This document shows positions 61,301 through 64,000 of a DNA stretch of 64,000 nt, piece by piece. A program made the translations under genes and the position numbers. Position 1 is the first letter of the stretch; each line of letters begins with the position of its first letter. The DNA comes from Siphonodentalium dalli (lineage: Eukaryota; Mollusca; Scaphopoda; Gadilida; Siphonodentaliidae), in the NCBI GenBank assembly GCA_032622095.1, contig CP136064.1, positions 41,751,912-41,815,911 of the forward strand. The letters run 5' to 3'. The notes beneath the pieces were generated by a model, which was given only the letters and a program-made list of their open reading frames with translations, searched no databases and was not told the DNA's origin.

Positions 61301-63148
61301 CTGTATTCTTAGATACTGCCTGCTTCTTTTTTTAAATACTGTCATTCCTTATTGCTCTTGAAAAAATTTCAGCATGCCTTTTAAAAATAATTTGGAACAA
61401 TTTCCTGAGAACACTTGAGAAGAAGCCTGATTATAAGGATAAAAGGATAACAGATTCAGACAGGTTCAGATATCAATATTTTAGCTTATAAACTTATAAA
61501 CAGCAGCTTCACCAATGCATTCTACATCAAAGATTTTTCTCTTTAATGAATAAACAATGATATCTGCAAAAACCTGAACATGATTTTATGAGTTGCAATA
61601 ACAGGCTACATGGTATATGCAAAAAACCCACATATCGGAATAAAGTAACAAATTTATATTTAAAATATCACTTATATCTTCCTATTTTTTTGACTTACAC
61701 AAAATCAGAATGACCTACCCAAATAACCCAATAATCATTGTGTTAGTCATTTTGACCAATGCCTTTTGGAACATTTTAATCAGGCTCGCTCCAGAACACA
61801 GACTTATTTTAGTCGCCTAACAAAGACAGATTAAAAAAAATCTGGTACAGAGCGTTAAGATGAACTGAATAGGTTTATTGTCATAGCACTAATAATAGAG
61901 AGACACCAAGGTAAGAGCAGTCCAAGAACATAAGATAGTACTGTGAATATAGATATTAGATATCAGATCCTGCAAAAGTTGTTGTAGATTGTGATTTTCG
62001 TTCCAATGAAGTATTAACAAAACACAAAACACGAATGGCTATATCTCAGTATCACCTTTGCACAACATCATAAAATGTTCATAAAGTAAAATTTGTTTTA
62101 ATAGACTTCTAAGAAAATCTTCATCAATTACTATAACTGAATACAGGCTATATATAGGATGCATTATGATTATGATAATATGATAAGGAAACTGAGATTA
62201 TTTGCTTTGCCTTTCAAATCGCATATAACTGAGACTGGGAAGTTTCCATTAAAAAAAGTCAAATAGATGTTGTAAAATGATATTTGAGGATGTTACTGTA
62301 GTCAGTAGCAGACTGGAAGATTGGAAAACAAAAATTTCCCCAAATTTTATTTTGTTTTCTCAATGAAATTAATAATTTTCTAGAAAATATATTTAATAGT
62401 TTATGAAAAACAAATAGGAAGTGAAGGAAATTTGTGAAATAGAAGACCCTCATTGTTGTTTTCCAAGCCATTTGTTGTATCAGAGGGCCAGATTATTGTT
62501 ACTAATGTACCAGGTACGTTAGGTTGAATTGGTCCTTGTCGCATGGTATCATGCAAAAAGACACCCAAACGTGCAAAAAGACACCCAGGATCTCTAAATG
62601 TGCAAAAAGTCACCCAGCATATCAATATCTCATAAAAAAAATACGATTTTAGATTAGTTTCCTGCTGATTATTATAAATATTTGTTTTGATCGGAGTGGA
62701 AATTCGACTGAATTTGAATAGAAATTTTGTTCGCTTTGGGTTTGACTTGCACTCAAACTTGACTTGACATGAATCGACTTTGAGATGCTGAGTGTCCTTT
62801 TGCACATTTGGGAGATCCTGGGTGTTTTTTTTTTACACGAAACCATGCGACAATGACTAATTCAGCTTAAGTTAGGCCCAAAGATTTCCCAAAATTGAGT
62901 TCCAGTCAGTAACTGACTATGTGAATTAGCATTTGATTGAGAAAACTGTTATTGTTTATTAAAATAGGCTAAAAGTACTTTATATTATGCTTTTATTGGT
63001 TAAAATGTCAACCAAGCCTATCATTAGCTGTCATGAGTTAAAGTTAAAAGCGAAATGTTTACCTCATACTGGTCAATTTCATCATATACGTAGGTCAGGT
63101 TAACTCTGTCGATGATTGACACATTCTCTGCAATGTCCACAAATAGTG
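4178..63148 (-). CDS. Divergent IP3-receptor-family gene, internal part (17 exons plus a probable 18th)
   Basis: IP3 receptors are tetrameric Ca2+ release channels of the endoplasmic reticulum; this segment would form the helical ARM/RIH solenoid that couples ligand binding to the pore. Exons, 5' to 3' on the minus strand: 63063-63148, 60614-60628, 50549-50680, 48867-48996, 46957-47050, 46092-46146, 43705-43817, 42932-43019, 42266-42373, 19400-19536, 18607-18674, 17690-17745, 16253-16414, 14500-14738, 13425-13506, 12205-12392, 11512-11625, then probably 4178-4346. All introns among the first 17 are GT-AG and phases agree throughout, giving about 622 codons without a stop. From memory of vertebrate IP3R1, matches include VLRLVHYLVKYGYY with LLRLLKKLLKFGFY, and LVDLLATCAEGEN with LVDLLAACAEGKN. 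Similarity elsewhere is low, so a divergent paralogue is more likely than the canonical receptor. No start codon or pore region is in the window. Confidence 0.85.
4816..5070. mobile_element. Family A MITE, copy 3 (intact, short form)
   Basis: Ends are cttgaaatagggtgtctgtc and its complement. Two hairpins lie inside, joined by 'ttacacctca'. Confidence 0.9.
5071..5881. other. No recognised feature
   Basis: Contains diverged wording such as 'tttcgaatcatatctcgatt' that looks like an old repeat, but I cannot assign it. No exon found. Confidence 0.4.
5882..6026. mobile_element. TTAA-flanked MITE with CTCTTTTGATGCC ends
   Basis: Begins ttaactcttttgatgccaaa and ends ggtggcatcaaaagagttaa. TTAA at both ends followed by a C-T-rich terminus fits the piggyBac target rule, with different termini from families B to D. 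The following 6027-6968 shows nothing I recognise. Confidence 0.75.
6970..7143. mobile_element. Half of a family E palindrome joined to half of a family F palindrome
   Basis: 6970-7084 is the left arm of the mariner-like MITE. It breaks at aagctctcac and is followed by 'aaaatgtcagaccaacttgc', the right arm of the palindrome found whole at 43975-44111. Confidence 0.75.
7495..7735. mobile_element. piggyBac-like MITE, family B copy 2 (decayed)
   Basis: Starts ttaaccctatcaagactgga and ends gaaagctccagtcatg with a lost right TTAA. The internal palindromes are partly decayed. Confidence 0.7.
8179..9534. mobile_element. 1.36-kb piggyBac-like element containing a nested MITE
   Basis: The ends are ttaaccctttgaacccggtt and, at 9510-9534, ccagggttcaaagggttga; 14-15 bp are perfectly inverted. 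Family C MITE (8326-8716) sits inside. No convincing transposase is open. Short open frames at 9041-9332 have no recognised domain. Confidence 0.6.
8326..8716. mobile_element. piggyBac-like MITE, family C copy 1
   Basis: TTAA plus ccctttacccaaca, and tgttgggtaaagggttaa at the other end. Two 62-bp palindromes (cattctcttatatatgcgag type, centre tcgaccataggtcg) lie inside. Confidence 0.85.
9672..9888. mobile_element. Family E palindromic MITE, copy 3 (intact)
   Basis: Tacagtaatgctctaagtaa to ttactgta; the two ~100-bp arms are almost perfectly complementary, meeting at 'gctcgatgagagc'. The next stretch, 9889-10865, holds nothing I recognise. Confidence 0.88.
10866..11250. repeat. Dispersed repeat sharing its end with the satellite insert
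   Basis: Starts aaaaggtcgctgaccaaaat then gtccccccgac, and holds 'agggtcaataactct' and 'agggcaataactc'. The start matches the 94-bp satellite insert, making it the likely parent family. Confidence 0.6.
11512..11625 (-). CDS. IP3R-like exon 17
   Basis: The acceptor is tatcttttcag and the donor AAGAG|gtaata. It encodes GLWKYLRSLNQVLQHCIDFA, then QTDPHTAKQLLKRPPSK. The first part corresponds to HIWTLFENFTLDMARV of IP3R1. It ends two bases into a codon, so the reading frame must continue downstream, at positions below 11500. Confidence 0.88.
11673..11918. mobile_element. Partial family E arm followed by a 134-bp palindrome
   Basis: 11694-11755 is the left ~60 bp of the mariner-like MITE. 11785-11918 is an inverted repeat: ttattgcattgtttcgaggt and its complement around 'atgccgcaggccgaggt'. 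This lies in the intron between exons 17 and 16. Confidence 0.65.
12205..12392 (-). CDS. IP3R-like exon 16
   Basis: The acceptor is atcacacag and the donor GATCA|gtaagt; 62 codons plus 2 nt. It runs GENRFIESICQTIFKIPDLL, then LKRPFLRFFLWVYLNT and ends DLPHD. The second segment equals the IP3R1 stretch KMAYVNFVNHCYVDT. Confidence 0.92.
12898..13163. mobile_element. piggyBac-like MITE, family B copy 3 (inverted)
   Basis: ttaacgcttccatgactgga to cagtcacaaaagggttaa, reverse orientation to copy 1, with two internal palindromes. It lies in the intron between exons 16 and 15. Confidence 0.85.
13425..13506 (-). CDS. IP3R-like exon 15
   Basis: The acceptor is tttgtag and the donor GCTGAG|gtgaga; 1 nt plus 27 codons. 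It encodes MEILTSNDEAELTYLIALVD, then LLATCAE, and exon 16 supplies GEN. LIALVDLLATCAEGEN against HISLVDLLAACAEGKN of vertebrate IP3R1 is the best conserved motif in the window. Confidence 0.93.
14500..14738 (-). CDS. IP3R-like exon 14
   Basis: The acceptor is attcatag and the donor AAGAG|gtatgt; 79 codons plus 2 nt. Key segments are VFTGNSSTCMKISGTHVQKI, PQLLDLLNAVVKVEDLDLP and KRNQGYVMTYFM. They line up with IP3R1 FLNNYQLCSEIS, YLDFLHTVIKAEG and KKCQDMIMTEL. This is one of the two clearest pieces of family evidence. Confidence 0.92.
14768..14790. repeat. (TA)n microsatellite
   Basis: About 11 TA repeats in the intron between exons 14 and 13. The intron also contains a run of G at about 15411-15423 and no other feature I recognise before 15796. 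Confidence 0.9.
15796..15998. mobile_element. piggyBac-like MITE, family B copy 4
   Basis: Cleanest ends of the family: ttaaccctttcatgatggga and cagtcatgaaagggttaa. An internal deletion removed the arms between the two palindromes (around 15900). Confidence 0.88.
16253..16414 (-). CDS. IP3R-like exon 13
   Basis: The acceptor is attccag and the donor ACAGAG|gtacgg; 54 whole codons. It begins DQYAGLRKIFQKTFVLLKSM, includes RLFDRLDLLLS and ends QELAECLTE. It maps to the IP3R1 helices containing LRYTHQFLQKFC and LLHKHLQLFL. Confidence 0.85.
16475..16693. mobile_element. Family E palindromic MITE, copy 5 (intact)
   Basis: Tacagtaatgctctaaataa to ggcattactgta with matched arms, in the intron between exons 13 and 12. 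Shared changes (acgacaggag; ctcctgttgt) occur on both arms, keeping the hairpin paired. Confidence 0.88.
16860..17450. repeat. Dispersed repeat with three ~155-bp sub-repeats
   Basis: Sub-repeats begin near 16911, 17079 and 17233 with 'aaagaaggata' or 'aaagaataactct', then 'ggaaaaagc', 'gaac' and 'atctgagat'-like text. It ends near 'taccccccattattcttc'. Sub-repeat spacing is regular but the copies are diverged. Confidence 0.6.
17455..17543. mobile_element. Right half of a family E MITE
   Basis: Right arm only: agccatatttccgactaaat to gggcattactgta. It directly follows the dispersed repeat. Confidence 0.8.
17690..17745 (-). CDS. IP3R-like exon 12
   Basis: The acceptor is ttctatag and the donor CTGCTG|gttagt; 2 nt plus 18 codons, VVEDAFTILSQEIDIKLL. 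It corresponds to the start of the second RIH (RYDR_ITPR) domain, SENYQIVKGILERLNKM in IP3R1 as remembered. Confidence 0.8.
17839..18277. mobile_element. Family A MITE, copy 4 (long form)
   Basis: gcaaatagcgtgtctgtcat to its complement at 18277, with hairpins at both ends and the unique centre (gaagtatctatag ... gtttctatatcccc). It is in the intron between exons 12 and 11. A reading frame running over it is an artefact of the palindrome. Confidence 0.88.
18607..18674 (-). CDS. IP3R-like exon 11
   Basis: The acceptor is tttttcatcag and the donor AACG|gtaata; 68 nt. It encodes MSQLDTEGSESHQMNQSIVY, then NN. It is polar and low in predicted helix, so probably a linker of the solenoid that precedes the second RIH repeat. 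Confidence 0.75.
18838..19256 (+). mobile_element. tRNA-derived SINE with LINE-like tail
   Basis: The head resembles a tRNA: A box TGGTCCAGTGGTTAGCG and B box ggttcgcagtg about 40 bp later. An unrelated ~300-bp body follows, then a tail 'cgctatataaaactggtc' and (att)n. The tail resembles the 3' end of the LINE at 45405 (gcgctatata, att repeats), which suggests that LINE type supplied its reverse transcription. It lies in the intron between exons 11 and 10. Confidence 0.7.
19400..19536 (-). CDS. IP3R-like exon 10 (3' of the satellite intron)
   Basis: The acceptor is ctgttttatatag and the donor ACACG|gtaaca; 45 codons plus 2 nt, phase 0 start. It encodes VMITDKSVNCAQELWVLLPT and ends AGILDKLT(R). 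Joined to exon 9 it reads AVQAQVMIT, comparable with KQVQLLIS in IP3R1. The acceptor and first 12 nt are identical to the satellite unit, so the array touches the exon without any gap. Confidence 0.9.
20734..20827. repeat. 94-bp insert in satellite, copy 1
   Basis: Replaces 14 bp of a unit. It begins taaaaggtcgcagacc and ends gtttatatatgttgc. Its start resembles the dispersed repeat at 10866-10900 (aaaaggtcgctgacc, then atgtccccccgac). Later copies look identical. Confidence 0.95.
25716..25809. repeat. 94-bp insert in satellite, copy 2
   Basis: Same sequence and same junctions as the copy at 20734, 4982 bp further on (131 units plus 4). Confidence 0.95.
26480..26573. repeat. 94-bp insert in satellite, copy 3
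   Basis: Same junctions; 764 bp after the previous insert, which is 20 units plus 4 bp. Confidence 0.95.
27471..27564. repeat. 94-bp insert in satellite, copy 4
   Basis: Same junctions; 991 bp after copy 3. The remainder is 3 rather than 4 because a unit near 27150 has lost one base (ataactatat). Confidence 0.95.
28919..29012. repeat. 94-bp insert in satellite, copy 5
   Basis: Same junctions; 1448 bp after copy 4. It opens the second large higher-order block. Confidence 0.95.
33939..34032. repeat. 94-bp insert in satellite, copy 6
   Basis: Same junctions; 5020 bp after copy 5, exactly one 38-bp unit more than the spacing of copies 1 and 2. Confidence 0.95.
34399..34492. repeat. 94-bp insert in satellite, copy 7
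   Basis: Same junctions; 460 bp after copy 6 (12 units plus 4). It opens the third large block. Confidence 0.95.
41813..42265. other. Unique intron sequence 5' of the satellite
   Basis: About 450 bp between the diverged end of the satellite and the exon 9 donor. Purine-rich stretches such as gagagaagaggagatg are present; nothing else recognised. Confidence 0.5.
42266..42373 (-). CDS. IP3R-like exon 9 (5' of the satellite intron)
   Basis: The acceptor is gtcttgcag and the donor GCGCAG|gtgagt; 36 whole codons, phase 0 to 0. It encodes DLSHYDYEDIIRRSMYLLNR and ends SLFNRAVQAQ. It matches the IP3R1 stretch HDYPPLVSGALQLLFKHF followed by HTFKQVQ. Its donor opens a 22.7-kb intron occupied almost wholly by the 38-bp satellite. 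Confidence 0.9.
42932..43019 (-). CDS. IP3R-like exon 8
   Basis: The acceptor is tcttaacag and the donor CTTCTT|gtaagt. It encodes VNNKVMRKLKVIFDETAFMK, then HYDLSDILL. The first of two closely spaced AGs is the one that keeps the frame from exon 7 (GA + A = Glu). Confidence 0.8.
43160..43510 (-). mobile_element. Possible tRNA-derived SINE
   Basis: On the minus strand from about 43505: agtggctctgttggtgaggt resembles an A box, and ctggctcaaatcct a B box about 55 bp later. The body downstream is unassigned and no tail was identified. Confidence 0.45.
43705..43817 (-). CDS. IP3R-like exon 7
   Basis: The acceptor is ttttcag and the donor CAAGA|gtatgt; 37 codons plus 2 nt, phase 0 start. It begins KFMHTFKETYNEMSTSNLNM and ends IENFSIEDSQ. 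LRMEKFMHTFKETY across exons 6 and 7 matches LDYRISYLLSVFKKEF in IP3R1. The long acidic linker of vertebrate receptors is much shorter here. Confidence 0.8.
43975..44111. mobile_element. 137-bp palindromic MITE, family F
   Basis: Arms atagatgtttatttgcttgt and ggatgcaagttggtctaaca pair with their complements at 44050-44111. One arm recurs at 7086-7143. The following ~540 bp (44112-44654) show nothing I recognise. Confidence 0.75.
44655..45100. mobile_element. Family A MITE, copy 5 (long form, diverged)
   Basis: cttgaaatagcgtgtctgtc to gacagacacattatttcaag, with the same unique centre as copies 1 and 4. The hairpins contain several mismatches. Confidence 0.85.
45405..46050 (-). pseudogene. 5'-truncated LINE, reverse transcriptase C-terminus
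   Basis: On the minus strand, about 46034 to 45536 encode the RT tail typical of CR1/L2-type LINEs: MSRLDYCN, LPDSQINRLQRLQ, AARIVL, a stop codon (TGA, near 45915), then LHWLPIKDRIQFKI, GDRAFSVACPDIWNSLP and FRSALKTHIFRR. The 3' end has the short hairpin 'cccttgcgggggat', 'gcgctatata', and (att)n at 45405-45425. The catalytic RT core and 5' parts are missing, so it is dead. It lies just downstream of exon 6. Confidence 0.88.
46092..46146 (-). CDS. IP3R-like exon 6
   Basis: The acceptor is gtttcag and the donor ATGGAG|gtgagt. It encodes ALEVLNLFFNFIFNLRME, phase 2 to 0. This equals the IP3R1 helix around VLEILEYILDVRLDYRI. A second AG two bases into the exon would break the frame, so I chose the first. 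A 5'-truncated LINE lies just beyond the donor. Confidence 0.85.
46330..46810. repeat. Decayed dispersed repeat (family K) with a poly-C run
   Basis: 46333 'ttctatactaaa', 'gatgagtagtt' and 'aagttcaacaaattatt', and 46730-46810 'gaatgggagaatcc', recur at 47600-47790 and 54366-54810. 46664-46693 is a pure C run, a likely place for length error. Confidence 0.5.
46957..47050 (-). CDS. IP3R-like exon 5
   Basis: The acceptor is attttag and the donor GTGCA|gtgagt; 2 + 90 + 2 nt. It encodes PEAQNVVKHFRAVGRFQQSP and then ETKAIVDAKV. The AKVQALEVL sequence, continuing into exon 6, corresponds to AKLKVLEIL in vertebrate IP3R1. Confidence 0.85.
47248..47398. mobile_element. Family A MITE, copy 6 (minimal form)
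   Basis: A single hairpin: gccttgaaatagggtgtctg to its complement at 47398 around gctagcccgctatgcgggg. It is the shortest form of the family and suggests that longer forms arose by doubling. Confidence 0.88.
47600..48030. mobile_element. Family K fragment and piggyBac-like MITE, family B copy 5
   Basis: 47600-47790 is a family K fragment. 47792-48030 has degenerate family B ends (ttagccgtttgatgacagga; cagtcatgaatgggctaa), and its left palindrome has lost its first arm. Confidence 0.65.
48067..48852. repeat. Two head-to-tail copies of a dispersed repeat
   Basis: Copy 1 (about 48067-48407) starts tactagctgatgtgcccgac and copy 2 (about 48405-48852) atactagcagattagcccgc. Each has 'gttttcgagtc', and each ends with 'aaaatatata'. 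Both lie 15 bp to 800 bp beyond the exon 4 donor. Family not assigned. Confidence 0.6.
48867..48996 (-). CDS. IP3R-like exon 4
   Basis: The acceptor is ttcatag and the donor ATCAG|gtgact; 43 codons plus one base, phase 0 start. It begins VLRLVHYLVKYGYYHRSEDI, matching the IP3R1 helix pair LLRLLKKLLKFGFYSMTDLL as I recall it. The first ~45 nt together with the acceptor are tandemly repeated in the upstream intron (about 48997-49830), so copies of this exon start flank the real one. Confidence 0.85.
48990..49830 (-). repeat. Tandem array copying the acceptor and start of exon 4
   Basis: About ten imperfect units of roughly 65-80 bp. On the sense strand a unit runs (CT)n, ccgtattcatag, then a near copy of the first ~45 nt of exon 4 (GTGCTATGACTGGTTCACTA and onward), then more (CT)n. 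In the copies GTGAAGTATGGG of the exon has become GTGAGGTACGGG, a much better donor-like sequence. Most copies also carry CTATGA for CTACGA, giving an in-frame TGA. (CT)n length differs between units. Confidence 0.92.
50020..50240. repeat. Dispersed repeat, copy 2 (partner 15-215)
   Basis: Diverged copy of the repeat at the start of the window, again directly followed by a family A MITE. Confidence 0.6.
50239..50492. mobile_element. Family A MITE, copy 7 (intact, short form)
   Basis: agccttgaaaatagtgtgcc to its complement at 50492; two hairpins joined by 'tgagttgtaa'. It ends 57 bp from the exon 3 donor. Confidence 0.9.
50549..50680 (-). CDS. IP3R-like exon 3
   Basis: The acceptor is tttcttccag and the donor CAGCAG|gtaaac. 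It holds 44 complete codons, phase 0 to 0: DKLDKSTTPTYAYFPSLRDW, then a stretch ending NNMLVQQ. The LRDWISKFL and LIGNNMLVQQ segments have the amphipathic pattern of solenoid helices and lead into the VLRLVHYLVKYG helix of exon 4. Confidence 0.8.
50771..53995. mobile_element. 3.2-kb TIR element with sub-repeats
   Basis: Inverted ends: tagcgagtttgcgat at 50774-50788 and its exact complement at 53978-53992, both followed inward by gtacc/gggtac-rich motifs, and a taata direct repeat at both borders. From 51460 to 52370 there are about five diverged ~170-bp sub-repeats ('ggggcataactc', 'gttatcatccgga'). An open frame at 52397-52756 (119 codons) has no domain I recognise. I cannot name the superfamily. 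It lies in the intron between exons 3 and 2. Confidence 0.6.
53993..54366. mobile_element. piggyBac-like MITE, family C copy 2
   Basis: taaccctttacccaacaaac to tgttgggtaaagggttaa, inverted relative to copy 1. Its second palindrome lost the left half (cattgtcgactcgc). It directly abuts the right end of the 3.2-kb element. Confidence 0.85.
54400..54810. repeat. Two tandem ~190-bp copies of family K
   Basis: Both copies hold tttggaggggtgctc, gaagataacacaaggaca and ttgatggcaaatgtttagat, and each ends with ctactcatcaatgagtattt. Related text closes the window at 63940-64000. Confidence 0.75.
54841..55013. mobile_element. Family E MITE, copy 7 (internal deletion)
   Basis: tatagtaatgccctaaataa to taggacattactg; the left arm is shortened after 'aacttttct'. 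Confidence 0.82.
55125..55380. mobile_element. piggyBac-like MITE, family B copy 6
   Basis: ttaaacctttcatgatggga to taatggatgggttaa with two palindromes, the first partly deleted. Confidence 0.8.
55502..55590. mobile_element. piggyBac-like MITE fragment, family B copy 7
   Basis: ttaaaccttccatgactgga followed by one truncated palindrome; the rest is missing. Confidence 0.65.
55591..56217. repeat. Dispersed repeat of four ~155-bp sub-repeats
   Basis: Sub-repeats share 'gatccatatgaagtttgg', 'gatcagatgagggatg', 'gtctgtag', and 'caagatggctgc' then 'catgttttt'. Regular spacing, diverged copies. It resembles in layout the sub-repeat parts of 16860-17450 and 51460-52370. Confidence 0.65.
56218..56452. 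mobile_element. piggyBac-like MITE, family D copy 1
   Basis: ttaaccctttgagtgccagg to cctggcactcaaagggttaa, with one 62-bp palindrome of the same sequence as in family C. Confidence 0.88.
56875..57212. mobile_element. Family A MITE, copy 8 (decayed)
   Basis: Contains the family centre (gaagtatcc, gtttctatatcc, atgcataatcgaggtgac) and a right hairpin ending 'cctcattctgaaaatgaca'. The left hairpin is largely lost. Confidence 0.75.
57437..57596. mobile_element. 160-bp near-perfect palindrome
   Basis: ataaggattaactgtcatgt and onward for about 67 bp pairs with the right arm ending at 57596, around a ~25-bp centre (gcgtaaacccaaagggtttt). One mismatch (ccgtgagg / cctcacga) was seen. No second copy in the window. 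Confidence 0.85.
58039..58466. mobile_element. Two family D MITEs in inverted arrangement
   Basis: 58039-58221 is the left part of a copy starting ttaaccctttgagtgccagg. At 58218 a TTAA starts a complete inverted copy ending at 58466 (cactcaaagggttaa). They share the central TTAA, so together they form a large inverted structure. Confidence 0.82.
58467..59940. other. No recognised feature
   Basis: About 1.5 kb of AT-rich intron between exons 3 and 2. I see no exon with consistent phase and no repeat that recurs in the window. Confidence 0.5.
59947..60566. mobile_element. Family E MITE, copy 8, split by a nested element
   Basis: Left arm 59947-60053 and right tip 60538-60566 (ggagtcaattatttaggcca) are separated by another element at 60062-60537. 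The inner part of both arms is missing. Confidence 0.8.
60062..60537. mobile_element. 476-bp element nested at a TTAA
   Basis: Ends ttaaaggcccacttta and taagtgggcctttaa are inverted and both carry TTAA. In intact family E copies the right arm has gtggttaaggag at just this point, so the target TTAA is identifiable. No coding capacity recognised. Confidence 0.8.
60614..60628 (-). CDS. IP3R-like micro-exon 2 (15 nt)
   Basis: A 15-nt micro-exon encoding GEREQ, bounded by a strong acceptor (gtttttctcag) and donor (gtgaga). It is phase 0 on both sides, so exon 1 could also join exon 3 without it; a cassette role is possible. A 4 x 30-bp tandem array lies 20 nt upstream on the sense strand. Only 15 nt of coding sequence supports it, hence moderate confidence. 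Confidence 0.55.
60651..60770 (-). repeat. 4 x 30-bp tandem repeat next to micro-exon 2
   Basis: Four 30-bp units, plus-strand form gatgaaatgacctgaagata followed by tataatcatg, one with cctgcag. On the sense strand each reads tatatatcttcag|gtcatt, again AG followed by GT. The array ends 20 nt before the exon 2 acceptor. Confidence 0.95.
60790..62505. other. No recognised feature
   Basis: About 1.7 kb of AT-rich intron between exons 2 and 1. Open frames here are short and lack splice support. Confidence 0.5.
62506..62877. mobile_element. ~370-bp inverted-repeat element
   Basis: Left arm gtccttgtcgcatggtatca then gcaaaaagacaccca pairs imperfectly with the right arm (tgggtgt ... accatgcgacaatgac). 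The left arm also has three direct copies of gtgcaaaaagacaccca-like text. Confidence 0.65.
63063..63148 (-). CDS. IP3R-like exon 1 of window
   Basis: The acceptor is ctttacag and the donor GAG|gtaaac. The exon begins with 2 nt of a split codon, followed by 28 codons starting LFVDIAENVSIIDRVNLTYV, and ends phase 0. It is open in this frame only. It is the most 5' exon I can support firmly; its upstream partner must end with one base of a codon. Confidence 0.75.
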
Positions 63149-63369
63149 CTGTAAAGAAAAGAAAATCATAATCTCATATTGATCAACTGGAGTGGTAAAT
63201 ACTTTCGAAAAAAATAATTCTGTTCAATGTTGTTAAGACGATGAACCACCAGAATTAAATATTTGCCTGTGAACTTCACAGAGTATAAAACTTCATGAGC
63301 AAATTGAACACATTTATTGTTGGATAATTTGTTTATTATATGCATGCCTATAAAATAGTGGAATCTTAC

Positions 63370-63396
63370 CAAAAACGTAGATCATCGTATGTATCT
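63370..63396 (-). CDS. Candidate micro-exon upstream of exon 1
   Basis: A good donor (TTTTTG|gtaaga) ends a 25-27 nt stretch that leaves exactly the one base exon 1 needs, reading IHTMIYVF + A + LFVDIAENV. The acceptor (ttctaag or taagag) has a poor pyrimidine tract. It may be chance. Confidence 0.25.
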
Positions 63397-63408
63397 CTTA
63401 GAAGCCAC

Positions 63409-63720
63409 AGTGAAATATGATTTTGTTATTTCACTGTAGTTTGTCATTGGTTTACGCGAGCGCATATCAATATGCCCAGTACACACCAGACTCCCACCTG
63501 TTTGTAAACACTGACACATGCTCTTTAATTAGATAGAGTTAATAATTTAATTAAGGAAGAGTTAATTTAGCAACTTAGAGGATTAACAAGGCACACAAAA
63601 TAAAAAGAATACCTACAGTTTTTTGTTTGAATAACTAAAACATCTCATTCGTGTCCGGAAATAAATAATTCTTTCTGGACACTCATGAGATATTTTGGTA
63701 TTAAAAAAAAACTGAAGATA
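63409..63720. repeat. Two hairpins upstream of exon 1
   Basis: 63407-63440 is a small hairpin (cagtgaaat ... atttcactg). 63612-63720 is a longer palindrome with arms aacatctcattcgtgtccgg and ctggacactcatgagatatt. The remaining 63721-63940 is unassigned, and 63940-64000 matches family K. Confidence 0.6.
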
Positions 63721-64000
63721 TTCTCTGTTTATTCCATCACAAAATCAATAATGTGTGAAAGCAACTGTTGGTGCAATTGGCCCACCCCTTGCAATGCATT
63801 AGCTGCTAGCGCCAATATCGATGTAACTGTTTCGGAAATTGGCAAATAGCTTGCGAAAGCCCAGTACCATGTTCCTCTCCTTTGTATATACCATTTGGCA
63901 GGGGTGGCACCAGAGGGGGGAGGTCAAGAGGGACGACAGCCTATGGTCATTTGTTGAACTTGTTATGTGAACATTTTCTATGGGAACTACTCATCAATGA

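Noticed and set aside
62401-62805. 134-codon minus-strand frame
   Set aside because: It runs across an inverted-repeat element and has no splice-site agreement with the IP3R-like gene.

Overview
This window is AT-rich, intron-dense animal DNA, most likely from a marine invertebrate (deuterostome or lophotrochozoan). I infer this from GT-AG introns, LINE/SINE remnants, many palindromic MITEs, and dispersed repeats of the 'ggggcataactct' and 'aagatggctgc' type that are common in such genomes. There is no prokaryotic gene organisation.

The only gene I can support runs on the minus strand across nearly the whole window. I assembled 17 exons by hand (63063-63148 first, 11512-11625 last, 1867 nt, about 622 codons). 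Every intron is GT-AG and every junction phase agrees; a probable 18th exon lies at 4178-4346. The joined protein aligns by eye, end to end, with the helical ARM/RIH regulatory solenoid of inositol 1,4,5-trisphosphate receptors, roughly residues 1000-1500 of the vertebrate type 1 protein as I remember it. The clearest stretch, LIALVDLLATCAEGEN, corresponds to HISLVDLLAACAEGKN. It is much more divergent than an ordinary animal IP3 receptor, so I read it as a divergent IP3R-family paralogue. The ligand-binding N-terminus would lie beyond 64000 and the channel pore beyond position 1, if the gene is intact.

The most striking feature is a 22.3-kb satellite (19525-41812, about 570 copies of a 38-bp unit) filling one intron of this gene. 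It ends exactly at an exon. Read on the gene's sense strand, each typical unit is a complete 3' splice site: a TACTAAG branch-point-like motif, a pyrimidine tract, TATATAG as acceptor, and the first 12 nt of the exon. A second array (about 48990-49830) repeats a (CT)n tract, an acceptor and the first ~45 nt of another exon of the same gene. A third, small array (60651-60770) sits 20 nt from the acceptor of a 15-nt micro-exon. All three carry AG|GT in their units. I know of no described class of satellite built from splice acceptors.

Layout: 1-11500, MITEs, nested piggyBac-like elements and the probable exon 18; 11512-19536, exons 17 to 10 with MITEs and a tRNA-derived SINE; 19525-41812, the satellite with three ~5-kb higher-order blocks marked by a 94-bp insert; 42266-50680, exons 9 to 3 with a truncated LINE, MITEs and the exon-derived array; 50771-60600, a 3.2-kb terminal-inverted-repeat element and many MITEs; 60614-63148, exons 2 and 1. 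Three MITE families with different TTAACCCTTT-type ends share the same internal palindrome.
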